A DNA stretch of 6,403 nucleotides from Caryophanales bacterium (GTDB taxonomy: Bacteria; Bacillota_I; Bacilli_A; RFN20; CAG-826). Below the pieces are notes generated by a model. It ran no database searches and was not told where the DNA came from. It saw only the letters and a list, made by a program, of their open reading frames with translations. Below, piece by piece: positions 1 through 4,802 of the stretch (positions within the stretch are counted from its first letter, which is position 1; the number at the start of each line of letters is the position of its first letter). The stretch covers positions 1 through 6,403 of the forward strand of contig JAQYER010000081.1 of assembly GCA_028723545.1 (NCBI GenBank), in the 5' to 3' direction. Made by a program: the position numbers and the translations under genes.

Positions 1-79
1 AGAGTCTCCTTGAAACAGTCAAAGCTGTACTTTCATAGGAACAAATCCACAGCAGATTCATTATAGAGCAGGAGACTCT
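1..79. other. Inverted repeat enclosing a smaller hairpin, function unknown
   Basis: The first ten bases (AGAGTCTCCT, 1-10) are the exact reverse complement of 70-79 (AGGAGACTCT). The repeat may continue to the left of the window. Directly inside it, 11-18 can pair with 25-27 plus 31-35 (TGAAA/TTTCA and CAG/CTG, with a three-base bulge at 28-30), leaving a six-base loop. As RNA this would be a long closing stem with an internal hairpin. There is no T-run after position 79, so it is not a + strand terminator. I could not match it to a tRNA, tmRNA, RNase P RNA or any riboswitch class I know. It may be the tail of a structured RNA, a repeat end, or chance. The rest of 1-158 holds no convincing gene. 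Confidence 0.35.
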
Positions 80-117
80 AAAAACAAAACACATTCTCAA
101 GAAAGGGAGTATTCAAA

Positions 118-145
118 TTCCAATTCCTAAGACAGAATTTAGAAT
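118..145 (+). promoter_or_regulatory. Possible promoter of the XRE regulator gene
   Basis: A TAGAAT hexamer at 140-145 is a fair -10 box. The best -35 at usual spacing is TTCCAA (118-123, 16-bp spacer), which matches the consensus poorly. Transcription from it would start near 152, only about 7 nt before the ATG at 159. That would give a nearly leaderless mRNA and explain the missing Shine-Dalgarno site. GAATT (135-139) and AATTC (154-158) flank this start region and could be half-sites of an autoregulatory operator, but the arms are short. Confidence 0.3.
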
Positions 146-158
146 ACAAGATTAATTC

Positions 159-380
159 ATGAGAGCGTCTTATCAATTAGGAATGAGAATCGTCTATTTA
201 CGTAAGCAACGTGGATGGACTCAAGAAGAATTATCTTTCCAATCAGGCATTAATAAAAATTATATTTGCGATATGGAAAACGGTAGAAGAAATCCTTCTT
301 TAGAAATAATTGAAAGATTAGCGATTGCCTTTGGCATATCAATTAGTGATTTATTTTTAGGAGTAGTAGTGAGCAAATAA
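159..380 (+). CDS. Small XRE-family helix-turn-helix transcriptional regulator
   Basis: This 73-residue protein is essentially a single Cro/C1-type (XRE) DNA-binding domain with no effector or peptidase domain. Helix 1 is at about residues 6-18 (LGMRIVYLRKQRG). The helix-turn-helix spans roughly 21-39 (TQEELSFQSG then INKNYICDMENG), and NPSLEIIERLAIAFGISISDLF (46-66) forms the closing helices. The pattern is typical of small dimeric repressors or activators, including the controller proteins of some restriction-modification systems, but no restriction or methylase gene is in the window. The ATG at 159 is preferred because it puts a short N-terminal arm before helix 1. No Shine-Dalgarno sequence lies in front of it, and the nearest purine run (101-109) is about 50 nt away. 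Met9 (183-185) is an alternative start but would cut into helix 1. A terminator overlaps the end of the gene, so it is transcribed separately from gap. Its target is unknown; its own promoter or the gap region palindromes are candidates only by proximity. Confidence 0.88.
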   Translation: MRASYQLGMRIVYLRKQRGWTQEELSFQSGINKNYICDMENGRRNPSLEIIERLAIAFGISISDLFLGVVVSK

Positions 381-395
381 GTTCACTACTTTTTT
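365..395 (+). terminator. Intrinsic terminator overlapping the end of the XRE gene
   Basis: AGTAGTGA (365-372) pairs perfectly with TCACTACT (383-390). A possible G-T pair extends the stem, the loop is about ten bases, and six T follow at 390-395. The left arm lies inside the last codons of the regulator gene and the stop codon (378-380) sits in the loop. It separates the regulator transcript from the gap operon. Confidence 0.85.
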
Positions 396-429
396 GTTAA
401 TTTGGTTAATTATTGTGTTTTTTTATTAA

Positions 430-448
430 ACATAAATATAATTTATGT
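430..448. promoter_or_regulatory. 19-bp palindrome upstream of the gap promoter, candidate operator
   Basis: ACATAAAT (430-437), ATA, ATTTATGT (441-448) is a perfect inverted repeat with 8-bp arms. It ends 19 bp before the -35 box of the gap promoter. It is not followed by a T-run and is entirely AT apart from the outer C and G, so it is more likely a protein-binding site or part of an AT-rich upstream element than a terminator. It does not match the catabolite-responsive element consensus. Confidence 0.45.
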
Positions 449-467
449 CAATTTTCAATCATTTCAC

Positions 468-495
468 TTGCAAGACAAAATGAATATAGTATAAA
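468..495 (+). promoter_or_regulatory. Sigma-A type promoter of gap and the glycolytic operon
   Basis: TTGCAA (468-473) and TATAAA (490-495) are separated by 16 bp, a good housekeeping-type promoter. Transcription would start near 502. The AT-rich region upstream (about 418-448) could act as an UP element. The 5' leader would be about 26 nt and carries a near-perfect Shine-Dalgarno site, AAAGGAGGA at 511-519, eight bases before the gap ATG. This is the strongest ribosome binding site in the window and fits a highly expressed gene. Confidence 0.7.
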
Positions 496-501
496 CTATA
501 T
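484..501. promoter_or_regulatory. Palindrome covering the -10 box of the gap promoter
   Basis: ATATAGT (484-490), ATAA, ACTATAT (495-501) is a perfect inverted repeat with 7-bp arms. It overlaps the -10 hexamer and the expected transcription start. A protein bound here would block RNA polymerase, so this is a plausible repressor operator. Glycolytic gap operons in Bacillota are often controlled by a sugar-phosphate-responsive repressor (CggR in Bacillus subtilis), but no cggR gene is in the window and the site does not resemble the CggR operator as I know it. Confidence 0.4.
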
Positions 502-527
502 GCGCAAACAAAAGGAGGACATAATAC

Positions 528-1601
528 ATGTCAGTTAAAGTTGCAATTAACGGATTCGGTCGTATCGGCCGTTTAGCATTTAGACAAATGTTTGGTGCAG
601 AAGGATATGAAATCGTCGCTATTAATGATTTAACTTCTCCAAAGATGTTGGCTAACTTATTAAAATACGATACAGCTCAAGGTGGTTACGCAGGACACAT
701 CGGTGAAGGCTTACACACTGTTTCTTCAAAAGAACCAGTATTTGCTGAAGATGGAAAAACTGTCAAAGTTCCAGGAAGCATTACAGTAGATGGCAAAGAA
801 ATTACAATTTATGCTATGCCAAAAGCTGCTGATCTCCCATGGGGACAATTAGGTGTAGATGTTGTTTTAGAATGTACAGGTTTCTACACATCTAAAGAAA
901 AAGCATTAGCCCACGTTCAAGCCGGTGCAAAGAAAGTAGTTATTTCTGCTCCAGCAGGTAAAGATTTACCAACAATCGTCTTCGGTGTTAACGAAAAAAC
1001 ATTAACAAAAGAAGATACAGTTATCTCAGCTGCTTCATGTACAACAAACTGCTTAGCTCCAATGGCAAAAGCTCTCAATGATTTAGCTGAAATTCAATCA
1101 GGTATCATGAGCACAATTCACGCTTATACTGGTGACCAAATGATTCTTGATGGACCACACAGAAAAGGTGATTTACGTAGAGCACGTGCTGGTGCAGCAA
1201 ACATCGTTCCTAACTCAACAGGCGCTGCAAAAGCAATCGGATTAGTTATTCCAGAATTAAATGGTAAATTAATCGGTTCTGCCCAACGTGTTCCAGTCAC
1301 TACTGGTTCAACAACTATCCTTACAGCTGTTGTTAAATATGATGGTGAATTAACACCAGAAGTTATCAATGCTGCTATGAAAGCTGCTTCAAGTGCTTCA
1401 TATGGATATAATGAAGATCAAATCGTTTCTTCAGACGTTATCGGTATGAGATACGGTTCATTATTCGATGCTACTCAAACAATGGTTAGCAAAGTTGGTG
1501 AAGGTTTATACCAAGTTCAAGTTGTTTCTTGGTACGACAACGAAAATTCATACACAAGTCAAATGGTCCGCACAATTAAATATTTCGCTGAATTAGCTTA
1601 A
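528..1601 (+). CDS. gap: Glyceraldehyde-3-phosphate dehydrogenase, NAD-dependent, glycolytic
   Basis: This cytoplasmic enzyme oxidises and phosphorylates glyceraldehyde-3-phosphate to 1,3-bisphosphoglycerate, reducing NAD+; the active form is normally a tetramer. The Rossmann motif NGFGRIGR is at residues 8-15. Asp34 in AIND, at the end of the second strand, points to NAD rather than NADP and so to the glycolytic direction. The catalytic Cys171 is in SAASCTTNC and His198 is in TIHAYTGDQ. The C-terminal signature WYDNENSYTSQMVRTIKY is intact. The protein has 357 residues against the usual 330-340. The extra length lies in the cofactor domain at about residues 61-86, where a loop of roughly 20 residues is inserted compared with the streptococcal/lactococcal proteins that the rest closely resembles. 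The start is fixed by a perfect Shine-Dalgarno site at 511-519. It is first in the gap-pgk-tpiA-BI-1 cluster and is followed by a hairpin that may raise its dose relative to pgk. Confidence 0.98.
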   Translation: MSVKVAINGFGRIGRLAFRQMFGAEGYEIVAINDLTSPKMLANLLKYDTAQGGYAGHIGEGLHTVSSKEPVFAEDGKTVKVPGSITVDGKEITIYAMPKAADLPWGQLGVDVVLECTGFYTSKEKALAHVQAGAKKVVISAPAGKDLPTIVFGVNEKTLTKEDTVISAASCTTNCLAPMAKALNDLAEIQSGIMSTIHAYTGDQMILDGPHRKGDLRRARAGAANIVPNSTGAAKAIGLVIPELNGKLIGSAQRVPVTTGSTTILTAVVKYDGELTPEVINAAMKAASSASYGYNEDQIVSSDVIGMRYGSLFDATQTMVSKVGEGLYQVQVVSWYDNENSYTSQMVRTIKYFAELA

Positions 1602-1637
1602 TTGGTGGGTTGCTATTTAACTATTAAAAACTAATTT

Positions 1638-1671
1638 ATGGCACCCGTAGATAATTTATGGGTGCCATTTT
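1638..1671 (+). terminator. Hairpin terminator between gap and pgk, probably leaky
   Basis: ATGGCACCC (1638-1646) pairs perfectly with GGGTGCCAT (1660-1668), giving 9 bp with six G-C pairs and a 13-base loop. The following T-run is short (1668-1671, then A). I see no convincing promoter between gap and pgk (a TTGCTA/TAATTT pair near 1610-1637 is weak), so pgk, tpiA and the BI-1 gene probably depend on readthrough. The hairpin could also stabilise the 3' end of a gap-only message. A 10-bp direct repeat, TAATTTATGG at 1632-1641 and 1652-1661, is woven through the left arm and loop. Confidence 0.7.
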
Positions 1672-1698
1672 ATAAAAAAGAAAGGAAATTTAACATTT

Positions 1699-2928
1699 AT
1701 GTTAACAGTTAAAGATTTAAATGTTGCTGGCAAACATGTTGTTGTTCGTGTTGACTTCAATGTCCCTTTAAAAGGCGGAGTTATTCGTGATGACAATCGT
1801 ATTGTTGCCGCTCTTCCAACAATTAAAGAATTAATTTCTAAAGGTGCACGTGTTGTATTAATGTCACACCTTGGAAAAGTAAAACACAAATTAGCAAACG
1901 GAACAGAAGAAGAACAAGCTAAATTTGCTAAACAAATCAAAGACGGTAATTTACAACCAGTCGCTGTTCGTTTAGGCGAACTTCTTGAAGGCGTTAAAGT
2001 CACATTTGTTCCTTCAACAAAAATTGCTGATTTAAAACCAGTTGTTGATGAAATGAAAGATGGCGAAGTTGTTTTAATGCAAAACACTCGTTATGAAAAA
2101 GGCGAAGAAAAATGCGATGAAAAATTAAGTGCAGAATGGGCAAGCCTCGCAGATGCATATGTTATGGACGCATTTGGTTCTGCTCACCGTGCTCACGCAT
2201 CAACATATGGAATTCCAAGTGAATTAAAGAAATTAGGAAAACCAGTCGCTTGTGGATATCTTGTTGAAAAAGAAATTCAAAATTTAACACGCTGTGTTGA
2301 AGTTAAAGATGAAGATCGCCCATATGTTGCTATTTTAGGCGGATTTAAAGTATCTGATAAAATCAAAGTTATCAAATCTTTACTTGCTAAATGCGACAAA
2401 ATTTTAATTGGTGGTGCGATGGCTTACACATTCAAAAAAGCTCTCGGACAAGCAATTGGTACATCACCATTTGAAGCTGATCAATTAGAATACGCAAAAG
2501 AAATGTATGCTTCTGGTAAGATTGTTCTTCCAGTCGATTCTGTCTATGCTGATAATTTTGATCCTGAAGCACGCAAAGTAGTTGCTGTTGCTGAATCAAT
2601 TCCTGAAGGATTTGAAGGACTTGATATTGGTCCTAAGACAAGAGAATTATTTGCTAATGAAATCGCTAAAGCAAAAATGATTTTCTGGAATGGTCCAATG
2701 GGTGTCTTTGAACAAAAAGATTTCCAAGCAGGAACAATCGCTGTTTGTGAAGCTATTGCTCAAAATAAACAATGCTTCTCAGTTTGTGGTGGTGGCGATT
2801 CAGCTGCTGCTGTTGCTGAATTCGGTTATAAGAAAGATTTCAGCCACGTTTCAACCGGTGGCGGTGCTTCTCTTGAAATGATCGAAAACGATGGTCATTT
2901 ACCAGGTGTCGACATTTTAATAAAATAA
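1699..2928 (+). CDS. pgk: Phosphoglycerate kinase
   Basis: This cytoplasmic monomeric kinase transfers the acyl phosphate of 1,3-bisphosphoglycerate to ADP, making ATP and 3-phosphoglycerate, the step directly after Gap. In the N-terminal domain the basic substrate patch is visible: Arg17 in RVDFNVPL, Arg34 in DDNRIVAALPTI, Arg131 in QNTRYEKGEE and Arg164 in DAFGSAHRAHAS. The fifth member, normally Arg in SHLGRP, is Lys60 here (SHLGK). The C-terminal nucleotide domain has LGGFKVSDK (213-221), FWNGPMGVFE (329-338), GGGDSAAAV (364-372) and STGGGASLE (385-393). Phe215 stands where Ala is usual. At 409 residues it is slightly long, owing to a charged insertion after SHLGK at about residues 61-84. 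AAAGGA at 1681-1686 is its likely ribosome site, with a rather long 12-base spacer. The ATG gives the usual short N-terminus (MLTVKDL). TpiA follows 13 bases after the stop. Confidence 0.97.
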   Translation: MLTVKDLNVAGKHVVVRVDFNVPLKGGVIRDDNRIVAALPTIKELISKGARVVLMSHLGKVKHKLANGTEEEQAKFAKQIKDGNLQPVAVRLGELLEGVKVTFVPSTKIADLKPVVDEMKDGEVVLMQNTRYEKGEEKCDEKLSAEWASLADAYVMDAFGSAHRAHASTYGIPSELKKLGKPVACGYLVEKEIQNLTRCVEVKDEDRPYVAILGGFKVSDKIKVIKSLLAKCDKILIGGAMAYTFKKALGQAIGTSPFEADQLEYAKEMYASGKIVLPVDSVYADNFDPEARKVVAVAESIPEGFEGLDIGPKTRELFANEIAKAKMIFWNGPMGVFEQKDFQAGTIAVCEAIAQNKQCFSVCGGGDSAAAVAEFGYKKDFSHVSTGGGASLEMIENDGHLPGVDILIK

Positions 2929-2941
2929 GGAATCGTGTAAA

Positions 2942-3697
2942 ATGAGAACAAAATTAATATTTGGTAACTGGAAGATGAATAAAACAATTGCAGAAGCTAA
3001 AGCTTTTGCAACTGAAGCAGTTGCCTTTGATAAATTCGCTAAAGAACACGGTGTTGATATTGGTGTTGCTCCAACATTTATGTCATTAGCCGCAGTTAAA
3101 GAAATTGCTCCAGAACTCACTGTTGCAGCTCAAAACTGTCACTTTGCTGATCATGGTGCATTTACTGGTGAAGTTGCCATTCCTATGTTAAAAGAAGTCG
3201 GAATTGATTGGTGTATTATTGGCCATTCAGAAAGACGTACATATAATGGTGAAACAAACGAAACATGCAATAAGAAAATTCACGCTCTTATCGATAATGA
3301 TATGACTGTAATTTATTGCTGTGGAGAAACTCTAGAACAATTTGAAAAAGGATTAACTAAAGAAGTAATTAATACTCAAATCCGTGAAGGCCTTGCTGGA
3401 TGCTGCAAATGTTGTTTAAAACACGTTGTTGTCGCATATGAACCAATTTGGTCTATCGGAACAGGTAAAAACGCTTCGACAGAAATCGCTGAAGATATTT
3501 GCTCATATATTCGTTCTATTATCAAAGATATGGCCGGAGAAGAAGCAAGCGAAAACATCCGTATCCTTTATGGTGGATCTGTAAAACCAGAAAACATCCG
3601 CGCATATTTAGGACAACCTGATGTCGATGGCGCACTTGTTGGTGGTGCTTCTTTAAAGGTCGAATCATTCAAACAATTAATTGAAAATATTCTTTAA
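2942..3697 (+). CDS. tpiA: Triosephosphate isomerase
   Basis: This cytoplasmic TIM-barrel enzyme, normally a homodimer, interconverts dihydroxyacetone phosphate and glyceraldehyde-3-phosphate and so feeds Gap. All catalytic groups are present: Asn9 and Lys11 in GNWKMN, His95 in IIGHSERR, and Glu167 in AYEPIW at the start of the mobile loop (SIGTGK, 171-176). The phosphate-binding GGSV (211-214) and the ALVGGASL turn (231-238) are also present. Its 251 residues match the family length. It is unusually rich in cysteine: CysCys at 126-127 (IYCCGET) and a CCKCC cluster at 154-158 on the surface segment before the Glu167 strand. The ribosome site AAGGA (2927-2931) overlaps the pgk stop codon, so the two are probably translated in sequence. 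The stop TAA shares its last A with the ATG of the downstream gene. Confidence 0.98.
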   Translation: MRTKLIFGNWKMNKTIAEAKAFATEAVAFDKFAKEHGVDIGVAPTFMSLAAVKEIAPELTVAAQNCHFADHGAFTGEVAIPMLKEVGIDWCIIGHSERRTYNGETNETCNKKIHALIDNDMTVIYCCGETLEQFEKGLTKEVINTQIREGLAGCCKCCLKHVVVAYEPIWSIGTGKNASTEIAEDICSYIRSIIKDMAGEEASENIRILYGGSVKPENIRAYLGQPDVDGALVGGASLKVESFKQLIENIL

Positions 3698-4449
3698 TGC
3701 CTGAAACAGTTGAAATTATTGATAATAATAACGATCAATTTTCCGAAGCTAATTCTTCAAAATTTGTCGGACGCGTTTATGGCTATACTGCAATTGGAAT
3801 TTTAATTACTACATTTGTATGCGCCATATTGACTTTCCTTTTTACAAATGTTTTCTCGGTTCTAGAAAATGATTTATATATCAATATTTATCTCGGAATA
3901 TTAATTGGTAGTGCTGTTTGTTTATTTGGCGTTTCAATTTGGGCTAATATGACAGCAGTATTTAAAAAAGGTAAAAGCGTTGTTATTCCTTTTATAATTT
4001 ATGCAATATTAATGGGAATATTAATGTCTTCATTAACGATGTTTGTTCCTGGATATATCATTGCAATTACCTTAGGTATAACAACGTTAACATTTGGGTC
4101 AATGTTCATGATTGGACATTTTACGAAAAGAAATTTATCTACTTTAGCAATTGTTGCTTCTGGACTCGCTTGTGGAGCGCTTATGATAATATTATTCAAT
4201 TTAATATTATTTTGGTGGTTTCCAGAATTCTTCAATTTAACTACATGGTTAGCTAGTGGAATTATATTTATATCAATGATGTTATTCACTATTGTTGATG
4301 TAAATAGAGTAAAACAAATTGCTATGTCTGGAGTTAATAATCCAAATGTGGCCTTATTGTGTGCGTTTAATTTATATATAGATTTTATATATATGTTTAT
4401 TCGCATATTAAGAATTGTTATTGTCTTATTTACCAATTCAAAAAAATAA
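3697..4449 (+). CDS. Bax inhibitor-1 (BI-1/YccA/TMBIM) family membrane protein
   Basis: This 250-residue integral membrane protein has a hydrophilic N-terminus of about 25 residues and seven likely membrane segments, near 29-50, 62-84, 95-114, 118-139, 149-172, 184-202 and 218-246. Family marks are GHFTKRNLSTLA (140-151, GYFTKRDLSS-like), IVDVNRVKQIA (199-209) and NLYIDFIYMFIRILRI (225-240). Asp201 and Asp229 in the last two helices correspond to the paired aspartates of Bacillus subtilis YetJ, which form the pH-sensitive gate of its calcium leak. Bacterial members include E. coli YbhL and YccA; YccA binds the FtsH protease. Which role applies here is unknown. The ATG overlaps the tpiA stop (TAATG) and no Shine-Dalgarno site precedes it, so translation is probably by reinitiation after TpiA. 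BI-1 is not a usual partner of gap-pgk-tpiA, where gpm and eno are expected. Family assignment is confident; no precise gene name is warranted. Confidence 0.9.
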   Translation: MPETVEIIDNNNDQFSEANSSKFVGRVYGYTAIGILITTFVCAILTFLFTNVFSVLENDLYINIYLGILIGSAVCLFGVSIWANMTAVFKKGKSVVIPFIIYAILMGILMSSLTMFVPGYIIAITLGITTLTFGSMFMIGHFTKRNLSTLAIVASGLACGALMIILFNLILFWWFPEFFNLTTWLASGIIFISMMLFTIVDVNRVKQIAMSGVNNPNVALLCAFNLYIDFIYMFIRILRIVIVLFTNSKK

Positions 4450-4458
4450 CATTTACAG

Positions 4459-4490
4459 AGAGCATGCCTACGTTGGTGTGCTCTTTTTTT
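4459..4490 (+). terminator. Intrinsic terminator ending the glycolytic/BI-1 operon
   Basis: AGAGCATGCC (4459-4468) pairs with GGTGTGCTCT (4475-4484), with two G-T pairs, a six-base loop and seven T at 4484-4490. It lies ten bases after the BI-1 stop codon and insulates the rRNA promoters from the operon. Confidence 0.92.
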
Positions 4491-4515
4491 ATACTAAACA
4501 ATTCCAAATATTATC

Positions 4516-4572
4516 TATATATAATATGCGTGTATGTGCGTGCACATACGTAATAAAATGCGCGCACACGCA
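4516..4572. other. Alternating purine-pyrimidine island upstream of the rRNA promoters
   Basis: Three runs alternate strictly between purine and pyrimidine: TATATATA (4516-4523), a 29-base run (4524-4552) and a 15-base run (4558-4572). The two longer runs are made of GT, GC, AC and AT steps, much richer in GC than the surrounding AT sequence. Inside the 29-base run, GTATGTGC (4532-4539) and GCACATAC (4542-4549) form a near-perfect palindrome. GCGTGT (4528-4533) is also complementary to ACACGC (4566-4571). Such sequence can adopt left-handed Z-DNA or extrude a cruciform under negative supercoiling. No reading frame or known protein site explains it. Confidence 0.6.
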
Positions 4573-4596
4573 AAAAATTAAAAATTTTTAAAAAAA
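4572..4596. promoter_or_regulatory. A/T-tract block, probable UP element of the rRNA P1 promoter
   Basis: This stretch is made only of A and T and contains the perfect 14-base palindrome TTAAAAATTTTTAA (4578-4591) and a seven-A run. It abuts the P1 -35 box. Phased A-tracts just upstream of rRNA promoters commonly bind the alpha subunit of RNA polymerase and bend the DNA; that role is inferred here from position and composition. Confidence 0.5.
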
Positions 4597-4599
4597 CTC

Positions 4600-4628
4600 T
4601 TTACAGCATAAAAAATAAAGAGTAATAT
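4600..4628 (+). promoter_or_regulatory. Probable upstream rRNA promoter P1
   Basis: TTTACA (4600-4605) and TAATAT (4623-4628) are separated by exactly 17 bp, a good sigma-A arrangement. P1 lies about 100 bp ahead of P2, as expected for tandem rRNA promoters in Bacillota. The -35 box is in the left arm and the -10 box begins in the right arm of an inverted repeat, ACTCTTTA (4596-4603) and TAAAGAGT (4616-4623). Transcription would start near 4634-4636. Confidence 0.5.
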
Positions 4629-4663
4629 TTATCACGTTCACATAAAAAGTGAATAGCATAAAA

Positions 4664-4704
4664 GTCAACATTACAAATTAAAAAAATAATAAAAATATGT
4701 TGAC
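4664..4704. repeat. Inverted repeat whose right arm contains the P2 -35 box
   Basis: GTCAACAT (4664-4671) is the exact reverse complement of ATGTTGAC (4697-4704), with 25 AT-rich bases between. The right arm supplies most of the TTGACA of P2. The left arm therefore places a TTGAC on the opposite strand, but I find no matching -10 there at normal spacing. It could be a looped operator or chance in AT-rich DNA. Confidence 0.4.
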
Positions 4705-4729
4705 AAATAATTGATGGTAGTGATACACT
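4700..4729 (+). promoter_or_regulatory. Main rRNA operon promoter P2
   Basis: A perfect -35 TTGACA (4700-4705) is followed after 18 bp by TACACT (4724-4729), preceded by TG at 4721-4722 to give an extended -10. Poly-A/T sequence upstream (about 4672-4698) can act as an UP element. The likely start is G at 4736 or A nearby. A leader of about 170 nt precedes the 16S 5' end. Confidence 0.75.
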
Positions 4730-4759
4730 TACCAAGCACGCGTTCAAACAAGAACCAAT

Positions 4760-4802
4760 GCCTAAGGAATTAGGGCGCGCAACTGATCTTTGAAAACTAA
4801 AC
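4760..4802 (+). promoter_or_regulatory. rRNA leader boxB-like hairpin and boxA antitermination site
   Basis: CCTAA (4761-4765) and TTAGG (4770-4774) form a small hairpin with a GGAA loop, and neighbouring G/C bases can lengthen it with one bulge. Eleven bases on is TGATCTTTGAAAACTAAAC (4784-4802), the conserved boxA-type sequence of rRNA leaders in Bacillota. NusB/NusE binding at boxA lets polymerase read through the untranslated rRNA operon. The CGCG at 4739-4742 can pair with CGCG at 4776-4779 to close a larger stem around the hairpin. Confidence 0.75.

Noticed and set aside
1..66. Short open frames at the left edge (+ strand to stops at 36 and 64; - strand ATG near 58)
   Set aside because: Each gives about 20 residues or fewer without recognisable similarity or ribosome site. 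A gene tail from outside the window cannot be excluded.
101..155. Possible leader peptide after the SD-like run GAAAGGGAG (101-109)
   Set aside because: The frame after it has no ATG, GTG or TTG start before the stop at 153, so no leader peptide can be supported.
159..380. XRE protein as controller of a restriction-modification system
   Set aside because: Size and fold fit, but no methylase or endonuclease gene is present; kept only as a possibility.
396..527. Catabolite-responsive element or known riboswitch before gap
   Set aside because: No match to the CRE consensus, and the predicted leader of about 26 nt is too short for a riboswitch.
1124..1369. 81-codon - strand frame inside gap
   Set aside because: Antisense shadow of a conserved GAPDH coding region with no independent signal.
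1656..2087. 143-codon open frame on the - strand across the start of pgk
   Set aside because: It is the mirror of the well-supported pgk frame. The translation is Ser/Thr/Pro-rich without any recognisable domain, and it has no promoter or ribosome site.
3999..4436. 145-codon open frame on the - strand inside the BI-1 gene
   Set aside because: Its Ile/Asn-rich translation is what antisense of a hydrophobic AT-rich gene gives. The + strand frame carries clear BI-1 family motifs.
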